Source: Candidatus Hodarchaeota archaeon
GTDB taxonomy: Archaea; Asgardarchaeota; Heimdallarchaeia; Hodarchaeales; YT1-057
Direction of reading: 5' to 3'
Length of the DNA: 5,385 nucleotides
NCBI GenBank assembly: GCA_016839955.1
Contig: JAEOTI010000363.1
Location: 1 to 5,385 of the forward strand
In this document: positions 1 through 5,173 of the stretch, in pieces
How the letters are laid out: each line of letters opens with the position of its first letter
How positions within the stretch are numbered: position 1 is the first letter of the stretch
The notes under the pieces: model-generated
Database searches by the model: none
Told to the model about the DNA's origin: nothing
What the model saw: the letters and a program-made list of their open reading frames with translations, nothing else
Program-made: the position numbers and the translations under genes

Positions 1-392
1 CAAATATTTGTACAAATAACGCATTATGTGCAGTTGCAACAGCAATATTTCTCTCTCTATTAGGACCTCAAGGCCTTAAAAACAATGCAAAATTATTAAT
101 GGCTAAAAATCAAACGTTATCTGAAATCATTAATAATATTGATGGATATTTAGCCCCACGGTTTGGATCTAGTATTCCACACTTTAGGGACCATGTTGTA
201 ACCATTGAGAAGCCCAACAAATCTGTTAGCGATCTTAATCATCATTTATTCAAATCAGGAATTCTAGGGGGAATTAGTCTAAAAGATTCCTTCCCAGCGT
301 TGGGAGAGTCAATTCTATTCAGCGTAAACAATACACAAACTTCTGAACATTTTAAAGAACTTGAAAGTGAACTCAGGAGGTTTCTCAAGTGA
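1..392 (+). CDS. gcvPA: Glycine dehydrogenase (decarboxylating) subunit 1, C-terminal part (5' end outside window)
   Basis: This is the C-terminal ~129 residues of the alpha half of the split glycine cleavage P-protein, which with GcvPB decarboxylates glycine on PLP and passes the aminomethyl group to lipoyl-GcvH in the cytoplasm. The reading frame is open from base 3 to the TGA at 390-392, so the Met at base 99 is internal and not the start. The first residues read NICTNNALCAVATAIFLSLL, closely matching the conserved SNICTNQALCA...YLSLLGP segment near the end of GcvPA; GPQGL follows directly. The end of the gene holds a strong Shine-Dalgarno (AGGAGG, 375-380) for gcvPB and overlaps it by 4 bases (GTGA), implying translational coupling and a 1:1 product ratio. 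The identification rests on the C-terminal motif plus the gcvPB neighbour and is secure. Confidence 0.93.
   Translation, partial: NICTNNALCAVATAIFLSLLGPQGLKNNAKLLMAKNQTLSEIINNIDGYLAPRFGSSIPHFRDHVVTIEKPNKSVSDLNHHLFKSGILGGISLKDSFPALGESILFSVNNTQTSEHFKELESELRRFLK
375..380 (+). promoter_or_regulatory. Shine-Dalgarno AGGAGG deciding the GTG start of gcvPB
   Basis: A perfect AGGAGG lies inside the end of gcvPA, eight bases before the GTG at 389. It fixes the non-ATG start of gcvPB and supports the GTGA stop/start overlap. Confidence 0.85.
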
Positions 393-1897
393 CAATACGA
401 CAAGCAGTTTGGAATGAGCCCTTAGTAATAGAATTGAGTTCACCTGGGAGAGAAGGGATACAAATCCCCACACTTTCAAAGGAAGATAGGGATTCTTTAT
501 CAAAAACAATTGCCATGATTCCCAAAGACCTTTTGAGAACCGAACCACCTAAACTACCAGAAGTTTCCGAGCTTGATGTAATAAGGCATTTCACTCGATT
601 AAGCCAAATGAATTTTGGGGTTGACTGTGGATTTTATCCTCTTGGCTCATGCACTATGAAATATAATCCTCGGATCAACGAACTCATTGCATCTATGTCA
701 AAAATTACAAATATTCACCCTGAACAACACCCTGAAACTGTTCAAGGTGCTCTAGAACTATTATTTCAACTAGAGAAGTGGTTAGCGGACATCTGTGGAA
801 TGAGCAAAGTTACCCTTCAGCCAGCAGCAGGCGCCCATGGGGAATTCACAGGAATGATGATTATTAGGGCTCATCATAAAGCGAACGGTGAGCTTAACAA
901 ACGTAAAGAGGTGATTGTTCCTGATACGGCTCATGGTACGAATCCAGCGACTGCTGCAATGTGTAATTTTGATGTGGTTGTTGTTCCATCTGGAAGAGAT
1001 GGATGTCTAGAGATTGAACTTCTAAATGATGTGATTTCACGGAATACAGCAGGTTTAATGCTTACAAATCCCAATACTCTAGGTCTTTTTGAAAAAGACA
1101 TTTGTGAAATTACAAACATTGTACACGATGCAGGTGGCTTAGTGTATTATGATGGTGCTAATTTAAATGCGATTTTTGGCAAAGCCAGACCTGGAGATAT
1201 GGGATTCGATGTGGTTCATATAAACTTGCATAAAAGCTTTTCAACCCCGCATGGTGGAGGTGGTCCAGGATCTGGACCAGTGGGTGTCAAAAAGGAGTTA
1301 GAGAAATATCTTCCGATCCCAATTATAGATTTTGATAGGGAAAAATACGTTCTAAATTATAACAGACCTCATCCTATTGGCAAAGTTAGACAATTCTTTG
1401 GGAACTTTGGTGTTTTAGCCCGAGCATATTCTTATATTTATATGATGGGTGCAGAAGGTCTAAAAAAAGCTTCAGAACTTGCTGTCCTAAATGCTAACTA
1501 CTTAAAAAAGAAAATTAATGATATAGATGGTTTTAGTGTTCCTTTTGGAGATAAAAAACCACGAAAACATGAATTTGTTGCTAGTGCAGATCCACTGAAA
1601 AGAAACAAGAATATCTCTGCGTTGGTAGTATCAAAATTTCTTTTGGAGAACATGATCCATCCTCCAACAATTTACTTTCCACTTATAATATCAGAAGCAT
1701 TAATGATAGAACCAACTGAAACTGAAAACAAAGAAACAATGGATTCATTTTCAGAAATCTTAAATGGTTTAAGTTCATTATCTTCTCAGACCATTCCAGA
1801 AATCTTACCAACAGGTTCAGTTACTGCTATAGGCAAAGTGGATGAAAAAAAGGCTGCAAGGAAACCAATCCTAAGTTGGAAAATGGTTGACAAATAA
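389..1897 (+). CDS. gcvPB: Glycine dehydrogenase (decarboxylating) subunit 2, PLP-binding half
   Basis: This is the beta half of the two-subunit P-protein of the glycine cleavage system: glycine + lipoyl-GcvH gives CO2 + aminomethyl-dihydrolipoyl-GcvH. At 502 residues it has the usual full length for GcvPB. Visible landmarks: GSCTMKYNPR (86-95), LQPAAGAHGEF (143-153), DTAHGTNPATAA (179-190), the YDGANLN segment (254-260) whose Asp255 should contact the PLP pyridine nitrogen, and INLHKSFSTPHGGGGPG (278-294), in which Lys282 is the Schiff-base lysine, followed by the glycine-rich loop. All key positions look intact. The start is GTG at 389, placed by a perfect AGGAGG and a 4-base overlap with gcvPA. 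The next gene starts 22 bases after the stop, so translin may be cotranscribed, although it has no obvious functional link. gcvH and gcvT are not in the window. Confidence 0.97.
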   Translation: MTIRQAVWNEPLVIELSSPGREGIQIPTLSKEDRDSLSKTIAMIPKDLLRTEPPKLPEVSELDVIRHFTRLSQMNFGVDCGFYPLGSCTMKYNPRINELIASMSKITNIHPEQHPETVQGALELLFQLEKWLADICGMSKVTLQPAAGAHGEFTGMMIIRAHHKANGELNKRKEVIVPDTAHGTNPATAAMCNFDVVVVPSGRDGCLEIELLNDVISRNTAGLMLTNPNTLGLFEKDICEITNIVHDAGGLVYYDGANLNAIFGKARPGDMGFDVVHINLHKSFSTPHGGGGPGSGPVGVKKELEKYLPIPIIDFDREKYVLNYNRPHPIGKVRQFFGNFGVLARAYSYIYMMGAEGLKKASELAVLNANYLKKKINDIDGFSVPFGDKKPRKHEFVASADPLKRNKNISALVVSKFLLENMIHPPTIYFPLIISEALMIEPTETENKETMDSFSEILNGLSSLSSQTIPEILPTGSVTAIGKVDEKKAARKPILSWKMVDK

Positions 1898-1919
1898 AAT
1901 TGATTCTTGAAATTTAAAG

Positions 1920-2555
1920 ATGGGAATTTTCATGCAGGATTCTTGGGAAAAAATTTTTGACATTATTCGAACCCAATTAGATGAGAACGATACTAAAAGA
2001 GAAGAAATTTTACGATCAGCTCGCAGATCGGTACGTTTATCATCAGAAGCAATACGTTCTCTTCATAGAAAAGAGATGTTAGATGCTCAAGAGAAAATAA
2101 ATGAAATCCGTGAGATTCTAAATCATGTAGAGTCTCTTGCATCAAATCCAGACTTAACACATCTACTTCAAACAGCTCATCAAGAATATGCAGAAGCTAG
2201 ATTGTTTTACTTATTCCTTGAAAACAAACCCCTCGAGGGTCCACAAGAGCTTGGAATTCCCATTGTCTCGTACTTACACTCCTTATCTGATTTAACTGGA
2301 GAATTACGTCGTTATATACTAGACATGGTTCGTAAAGGAGTAACAAAAGAATGTACAGACCTTTCTGAAAACGCACTTACTCTAATGGATGAGATATACT
2401 ATCAACTCATAACATTAGATTATCCAAGTGGCTTAATCCCTGGAGTCCGAAGAAAAACAGATATAATGCGGGGAATTATTGAACGAACTCGGGGAGATTT
2501 AACTTTAGCTGAATCACGTTTGAAATTCCTTCAGGATTGGGATGCGGTAAAATAA
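1920..2555 (+). CDS. Translin/TRAX-family RNA-binding protein, probable endoribonuclease
   Basis: This is an all-helical translin-family protein of 211 residues, a normal length for archaeal members. Family landmarks: an N-terminal helix with REEILRSARRSVRLSSEAIR (27-46), HQEYAEARLFYLFLE (87-101), the ELGIP turn (110-114), LSDLTGELRR (122-131), LDYPSGLIPGVRRKTDIMRG (166-185), and the C-terminal ERTRGDLT (188-195). Family members form hollow octamers; eukaryotic translin binds RNA, while its partner TRAX supplies the nuclease site. Here Glu89/Glu92 (ExxE) and Asp124/Glu128 (DxxxE) occupy the positions of the acidic TRAX catalytic residues, so I infer a catalytically competent homo-oligomer. 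ATG 1920 is the earliest Met (an in-frame TGA sits at 1908); the Met at 1932 (residue 5) also fits the family N-terminus, and neither has a clear Shine-Dalgarno. It lies between gcvPB and taw1 on the same strand, abutting taw1. The family is sure; the enzyme activity is inference. Confidence 0.93.
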   Translation: MGIFMQDSWEKIFDIIRTQLDENDTKREEILRSARRSVRLSSEAIRSLHRKEMLDAQEKINEIREILNHVESLASNPDLTHLLQTAHQEYAEARLFYLFLENKPLEGPQELGIPIVSYLHSLSDLTGELRRYILDMVRKGVTKECTDLSENALTLMDEIYYQLITLDYPSGLIPGVRRKTDIMRGIIERTRGDLTLAESRLKFLQDWDAVK

Positions 2556-3583
2556 AACGAAAAGAGGTTGTGAATCAACCTGTGGAAAAAAAATCGTTTC
2601 AATTAGATAATAGTCATATTAAATGGTTATTAAAGAAACAGAAATATCAGCTTTTAGGGGAAAATTGTGAAGGTGCAGTTAAGAAATGTCTGTACGTTCA
2701 TAATTCTTTTCGAAAAAACATTCTCTGTTATAAGAACACATATGGTATTATTAGCCACCGTTGTATCCAAATGACTCCTGTTCCCCCAAATCTCTGTAGT
2801 CATAACTGTATATTTTGTTGGAGACCACAAGACAAAGATTTTGGCCAAAAAGAGACTTTTCTTACATGGAATAAAGCTGGGAAACCTCATTCAATTTTCC
2901 TTAGACCAAAAATCATAATTGAAAAATCACTTCAAGCTCAAAAAAAAATAATTTCAGGATATAAACCATTTTCTGCCTATGAAAAATGGATAGAAGCATG
3001 TTCACCTACACAAGTTGCTATCAGTTTAGCAGGAGAACCCCTATTATATCCTTGGATGCCTGAATTAGTACAAGAATTTACTAGTCAAAATTTTACAACA
3101 TTCTTAGTTACTAATGGAACTGTTCCAGAAGGATTAAACAATTTTCTTGAAAGAAATGTTTTTCCAACCCAGACTTATGTAACAGTCCCAGCACCAAACA
3201 GCTCTGTATACAAAAATGTATGTCGTCCGTTAATTAAAAATGGTTGGGAAGCTATTAAAGAATCTCTAAAGTTATTAAAGAAATTCGACTCAAGAACAGT
3301 CATTCGTTTAACTGTGGGTAATAATTTAAATATGTCAGACCCTGAAACTTACGCTGAACTTATTAAGGAAGTTAATCCATCTTTCTTAGAAATAAAAGGA
3401 ATCGTTCATGTAGGTTCTGCTCAAAAAAGGATTCCTCGTAATGTTATGCCAAATCACGATGAAATAACTTATTTTTCAAATAAAATCAATGAAAATCTAG
3501 GTTATAGAAAAGTTGGTGAGAAGAAAGACAGCAAAGTAATTATTCTCTCATCAGAAAAACATCCCACACTTATAGACTTTTAA
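2537..3583 (+). CDS. taw1: 4-demethylwyosine synthase (radical SAM tRNA-Phe G37-modifying enzyme)
   Basis: Taw1 (archaeal TYW1) condenses pyruvate with m1G37 of tRNA-Phe to make 4-demethylwyosine, the tricyclic core of wyosine bases. The radical-SAM CX3CX2C motif is CSHNCIFC (Cys87, Cys91, Cys94), followed by the diagnostic WR. Three upstream cysteines, Cys51, Cys64 and Cys76, fit the family's second 4Fe-4S cluster, and Lys66 (in CYKNTYG) matches the lysine proposed to hold pyruvate in Pyrococcus Taw1. SHRCIQMTP (73-81) and SLAGEPLLYP (163-172) are also typical. At about 330-348 residues it has the archaeal length, without the eukaryotic flavodoxin domain. The start is uncertain. TTG 2537 lies within the end of translin, with AGGA touching it; GTG 2570 is two bases after GAGG (2564-2567), and GTG 2582 is fourteen. 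All three keep the conserved core. It is probably cotranscribed with translin and ends 13 bases from the convergent tRNA-Leu. Confidence 0.95.
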   Translation: MGCGKIKRKEVVNQPVEKKSFQLDNSHIKWLLKKQKYQLLGENCEGAVKKCLYVHNSFRKNILCYKNTYGIISHRCIQMTPVPPNLCSHNCIFCWRPQDKDFGQKETFLTWNKAGKPHSIFLRPKIIIEKSLQAQKKIISGYKPFSAYEKWIEACSPTQVAISLAGEPLLYPWMPELVQEFTSQNFTTFLVTNGTVPEGLNNFLERNVFPTQTYVTVPAPNSSVYKNVCRPLIKNGWEAIKESLKLLKKFDSRTVIRLTVGNNLNMSDPETYAELIKEVNPSFLEIKGIVHVGSAQKRIPRNVMPNHDEITYFSNKINENLGYRKVGEKKDSKVIILSSEKHPTLIDF

Positions 3584-3596
3584 CACAGGTTCTTGA

Positions 3597-3711
3597 TGCG
3601 GGGGGTGAGATTTGAACTCACGAAAGCTTGCGCTTTAGGATGCGTTACATCCTGTACCTACGCTACAGGATCCTAAGTCCTGCTCCTTTGACCTGGCTCG
3701 GATACCCCCGC
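3597..3711 (-). tRNA. tRNA-Leu (anticodon UAG), intron-containing, CCA not encoded
   Basis: On the minus strand the gene folds as a class II tRNA. The 7-bp acceptor is GCGGGGG/CCCCCGC (3711-3705 with 3604-3598). The D-stem is TCC/GGA around a GAGCCAGGTCAAA loop. The anticodon 5' stem is CAGGA with loop CTTAGGA, giving anticodon TAG (3675-3673). The T-arm is GTGAG-TTCAAAT-CTCAC, and the discriminator is A73 (3597), as expected for Leu. It is followed by TCA rather than CCA, so CCA must be added after transcription. Between the anticodon stem and the T-stem are 44 bases, far too many for a variable arm unless about 30 bases are an intron. Removing 3642-3671 leaves an 85-base tRNA with variable arm AAGC-GCAA-GCTT. 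It is convergent with taw1. Confidence 0.93.
3642..3671 (-). other. Predicted 30-base tRNA-Leu intron at position 37/38
   Basis: Excising this segment joins CTTAGG to ATCCTAAAGC and gives a normal-size tRNA-Leu. The precursor can form an approximate bulge-helix-bulge. The outer helix is AGGA:TCCT, the 3' bulge GC^A, the core TTA:TAA (three pairs plus a C-C mismatch instead of four pairs), the 5' bulge GG^A, and the intron hairpin TCCTGTA:TACAGGA with loop GCGTAGG. ATCCT is repeated at both junctions, so the cut may slide without changing the product. Two cautions apply: the mature anticodon stem would have a C27-A43 mismatch, and an alternative excision of similar size after G43, in the variable-arm region, would retain C27-G43 but has no good BHB that I can find. 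That an intron exists is firm; the exact junction is less so. Confidence 0.72.
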
Positions 3712-3735
3712 AAAGATAATAACTCAGTTTTCCTA

Positions 3736-3761
3736 AATCTCTAAAGGGATAATAAGAGATT
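3736..3761. repeat. Inverted repeat between atpF and the tRNA-Leu gene
   Basis: AATCTCT (3736-3742) and AGAGATT (3755-3761) form a 7-bp stem with a 12-base loop. On the minus strand it follows the subunit F stop codon and a T5 run (3766-3762), and it precedes the tRNA-Leu 5' end by about 25 bases. It could help end the H-F transcript. Alternatively, the TTTAG-rich part of it may be the TATA region of the tRNA gene. Short AT-rich stems also arise by chance. Confidence 0.3.
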
Positions 3762-3766
3762 AAAAA

Positions 3767-4072
3767 TTATATTTCTAATTCTATACCCACTGCTGCTCGA
3801 ATCAAGTCTTTTAATGGATCCTTTTCTCGTTCTTTTGTTGGTAATTCCAGAATTATTGGATAAAGTTCAGCTAATGACTTTTTGATCAATTCAGGATTTG
3901 TTTCAGCTATTTCTGGCGTGACGAATATTATCGCAATCTCATTTTTCTTTCCTAGAAGTTCTTCTAATATTTGTCTAGCATCCTTTGGAGATGTTACAGG
4001 AAAAACTTCTCCGATACCAGCCAATTGTAACCAAATACATGTCTCTGTGTCAGCAACAGCAGTTATACGCAA
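3767..4072 (-). CDS. atpF: A-type (V-type) ATP synthase subunit F
   Basis: Subunit F is a small soluble protein of the central rotor stalk of the archaeal A1Ao ATP synthase, sitting with subunit D and contacting the catalytic A3B3 head. The 101 residues match the family's usual length. It begins with a beta strand and turn (MRITAVAD), followed by LAGIGEVFPV (17-26) and an EARE-like SPKDARQILEELL (28-40). The second strand, IAIIFVTPEIAE (46-57), matches the family IILITERIAE segment, and the end holds the LPTK-type segment and a C-terminal helix (DPLKDLIRAAVGI). The start is TTG at 4072, three bases after the subunit H stop. A GAGG about eight bases upstream, inside the end of atpH, supports this non-ATG start and close coupling. 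The usual neighbours (E, C before F; A, B, D after) are absent; the next feature downstream is tRNA-Leu. Confidence 0.87.
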   Translation of the reverse strand: MRITAVADTETCIWLQLAGIGEVFPVTSPKDARQILEELLGKKNEIAIIFVTPEIAETNPELIKKSLAELYPIILELPTKEREKDPLKDLIRAAVGIELEI

Positions 4073-4075
4073 ATT

Positions 4076-4396
4076 TTATTCCTCAAAAGAGAGAATTGAA
4101 TCTAATACTATTTTAACAGCCTTATCTTGAGAAGCTAGGAATTTATTTTTATTTTGTTGAGTACTATCTTCGAATGTTTTCTCCATGGCAATATTTTCTT
4201 CTTCAACTCTTTTCTTTGACTCTTCAAGAATTTGTTGCCTTTGTTTTTGTCCTTCATCCCTTGCTTCACTAATTAGTTTCTTTGCCCTTTCCCTAGCATT
4301 CGCTATAGTAGATTCCGTATCCTCTTTAGCCTGCTCTATTAAGTTTCGTGCTTTCTCTTCAGTACCTCGAATTTCTTTTAATAATTCCATGCTCAA
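4076..4396 (-). CDS. atpH: A-type ATP synthase subunit H (peripheral stalk coiled coil)
   Basis: Subunit H forms, with subunit E, the right-handed coiled-coil peripheral stalk that holds the A1 head to membrane subunit I. The 106-residue product is almost wholly charged heptad-like helix, rich in Glu, Lys, Arg, Gln and Ala (LLKEIRGTEEKARNLIEQAK, then ARERAKKLISEARDEGQ). It lacks signal peptide, transmembrane segment and catalytic motif, as expected for the roughly 100-residue H family. Coiled coils look alike, so the call leans on the MELLKEIR...EEKA N-terminus and on the adjacent F gene. The start is uncertain. TTG 4396 lies ten bases after a strong GGAGG (4411-4407), whereas ATG 4390 would be sixteen bases from it, so I favour TTG (ATG would give 104 residues). 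It is the first gene of a two-gene H-F unit transcribed away from the roadblock gene. Confidence 0.82.
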   Translation of the reverse strand: MSMELLKEIRGTEEKARNLIEQAKEDTESTIANARERAKKLISEARDEGQKQRQQILEESKKRVEEENIAMEKTFEDSTQQNKNKFLASQDKAVKIVLDSILSFEE

Positions 4397-4406
4397 GATG
4401 CATGAT

Positions 4407-4411
4407 CCTCC
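4407..4411 (-). promoter_or_regulatory. Shine-Dalgarno GGAGG for atpH
   Basis: On the minus strand GGAGG is followed by ATCATGCATC and then TTG. The spacing (10 bases) favours the TTG start over the ATG six bases later. The ATG inside the spacer is in another frame. Confidence 0.6.
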
Positions 4412-4440
4412 ATTAAAAATCCTGATTACTCGCAGGTAAG

Positions 4441-4456
4441 AATCTAAAAGTTTTAG
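4441..4456 (-). promoter_or_regulatory. Candidate promoter/operator of the atpH-atpF unit
   Basis: On the minus strand CTTTTAGATT (4450-4441) resembles an archaeal TATA box preceded by an A-rich BRE-like AAAA. A start about 26 bases downstream would fall near 4420, giving a short leader that carries GGAGG at 4411-4407. The same site overlaps a perfect palindrome, CTAAAA-G-TTTTAG (4444-4456), which could be an operator. In AT-rich DNA both can occur by chance. Confidence 0.33.
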
Positions 4457-4493
4457 TTGTTATATTGTTTTTCGTTTTTCACCCAATTTGATT

Positions 4494-4511
4494 CCTCTTA
4501 ATCTTCAGAGG
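4494..4511. repeat. Short inverted repeat in the divergent intergenic region
   Basis: CCTCT (4494-4498) and AGAGG (4507-4511) can form a 5-bp GC-containing stem with an 8-base loop, midway between the divergently transcribed atpH and roadblock genes. It has no following T-run, so it is not a terminator. The rest of 4412-4624 (213 bases) holds no RNA gene or ORF that I can support. Confidence 0.25.
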
Positions 4512-4573
4512 ACAGGACACACAGAAAAGTTAAAAGTCTGCGGAGTTTGATTTAATTACTAAATTGTGCCTAA

Positions 4574-4603
4574 GATTTATTCAATTTTGAGAATATTCTA
4601 GAA
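4574..4603 (+). promoter_or_regulatory. Candidate promoter region of the roadblock gene
   Basis: GATTTATT (4574-4581) is a TATA-like stretch whose start site would fall near 4603, giving a leader of about 22 bases that includes GGATGG (4613-4618), a weak Shine-Dalgarno six bases before the ATG. Two overlapping palindromes, GAATATTC (4591-4598) and TTCTAGAA (4596-4603), lie at the predicted start site, where a regulator could bind. The prediction is weak. Confidence 0.28.
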
Positions 4604-4624
4604 CGCTTTTTTGGATGGATTCCA

Positions 4625-5035
4625 ATGGCTAAAGGCGATGATACCCAAGGAACGACTGGTTCTCAAATAATTGAAGATGTACTTGAGAGAATTCGTCAAA
4701 CATGTCCTGGGGTAAATGCTGTTGCTTTGATGACTAGAGCAGGGCTTCCTTTAGAAGCTAAAGGGGTTGTTCAAGTTGATCCTGCCTTGTTTTCAGCGAT
4801 GGCTGCAACTATTGCTGCTGTATCTGAAAAAGCTGTGACTGATTTACAAGATGGATCACTTGAAGCTGTAATTCTACAAAGCGATAAAGGATACATACTA
4901 CTTGTTGATTGTGGACTTCACGCAGTTTTAGCTGTCTTGACGGATAAGCAAGATCAAATTGGAATGGTATATGTAATTACACAAAAAATAGCGTTGGAAC
5001 TTGCTAGTCAAGTCAGTGAAGGAGGATTCGAGTAG
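4625..5035 (+). CDS. Roadblock/LC7-domain protein (MglB-like)
   Basis: This is a stand-alone roadblock/LC7 domain of 136 residues, slightly longer than the ~120-residue core because of a polar N-terminal tail (MAKGDDTQGTTGSQ). The fold pattern is an amphipathic helix (IIEDVLERIRQTCPGV, 15-30), strand NAVALMTRAGLPLEAKG (31-47), the long AMAATIAAVSEKAVTDL helix (58-74), paired strands LEAVILQSDKGYILLVD (79-95) and HAVLAVLTDK (99-108), and a C-terminal helix (QIGMVYVITQKIALELASQV, 111-130). These proteins form dimers that bind Ras-like small GTPases; bacterial MglB is the GAP of MglA, and Ragulator/TRAPP-type subunits are eukaryotic relatives. Asgard archaea carry many copies. No GTPase gene is adjacent, so the partner is unknown. 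The ATG at 4625 is preceded by a weak GGATGG. The tRNA-Val gene begins 28 bases after its stop. Confidence 0.9.
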   Translation: MAKGDDTQGTTGSQIIEDVLERIRQTCPGVNAVALMTRAGLPLEAKGVVQVDPALFSAMAATIAAVSEKAVTDLQDGSLEAVILQSDKGYILLVDCGLHAVLAVLTDKQDQIGMVYVITQKIALELASQVSEGGFE

Positions 5036-5063
5036 CTTTACGTTGTACTAAGCACAGGGAAAA

Positions 5064-5173
5064 GGGCCGGTGGTCTAGCCCGGTTAAAATGATTAATTAT
5101 GCTTTACAATTCACCGATTGACGCCTGGCTTACACCCAGGATATCAGCGGTTCAAATCCGCTCCGGCCCACCA
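5064..5173 (+). tRNA. tRNA-Val (anticodon UAC) with a D-loop intron, CCA encoded
   Basis: The acceptor is GGGCCGG/CCGGCCC (5064-5070 with 5163-5169). The D-stem is GTC/GAC (5073-5075 with 5120-5122). The anticodon stem is CCTGG/CCAGG with loop CTTACAC and anticodon TAC (5131-5133). The variable loop is ATATC, the T-arm AGCGG-TTCAAAT-CCGCT, the discriminator A73 (5170), and CCA (5171-5173) is genomic. The D-loop is far too long as written; removing 5087-5118 leaves the ordinary archaeal D-arm GTCTAGCCCGGTTATGAC and a 75-base tRNA plus CCA. A CTTTACG stretch at 5036-5042 lies at the right distance to be its TATA element, but the match is weak. This is a noncanonical intron position, which tRNA searches limited to 37/38 would miss or truncate. 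Confidence 0.94.
5087..5118 (+). other. 32-base tRNA-Val intron between positions 21 and 22, BHB motif
   Basis: The splice motif fits the archaeal rule well. A 4-bp central helix CGGT (5081-5084) with ACCG (5113-5116) is flanked by two 3-base bulges, TA^A (5085-5087) and AT^T (5117-5119). Cutting after the second base of each bulge removes exactly 5087-5118 and gives GGTTA|TGAC, the standard D-loop ending. The inner part of the intron is AT-rich with only weak pairing (AAT with ATT), and the outer helix is the D-stem across an internal loop, so this is a relaxed BHB of the kind cut by heterotetrameric or epsilon-type splicing endonucleases. Confidence 0.88.

Noticed and set aside
99..392. Reading Met99 as the start of a 97-residue gene
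   Set aside because: The same frame is open to the window edge and the upstream residues match conserved GcvPA sequence, so this is the tail of a longer gene.
3882..4439. Plus-strand open frames opposite the ATP synthase genes
   Set aside because: They are Ser/Phe-rich antisense shadows of clear subunit F and H frames with good Shine-Dalgarno sites.
4412..4624. Possible small RNA (C/D box) in the divergent spacer
   Set aside because: I found no properly spaced C box (RUGAUGA) and D box (CUGA) pair, and no stable structure beyond a 5-bp stem.
5064..5173. tRNA genes as attachment sites of an integrated element
   Set aside because: No integrase, no direct repeat of the tRNA 3' end and no mobile-element genes are visible in the window.
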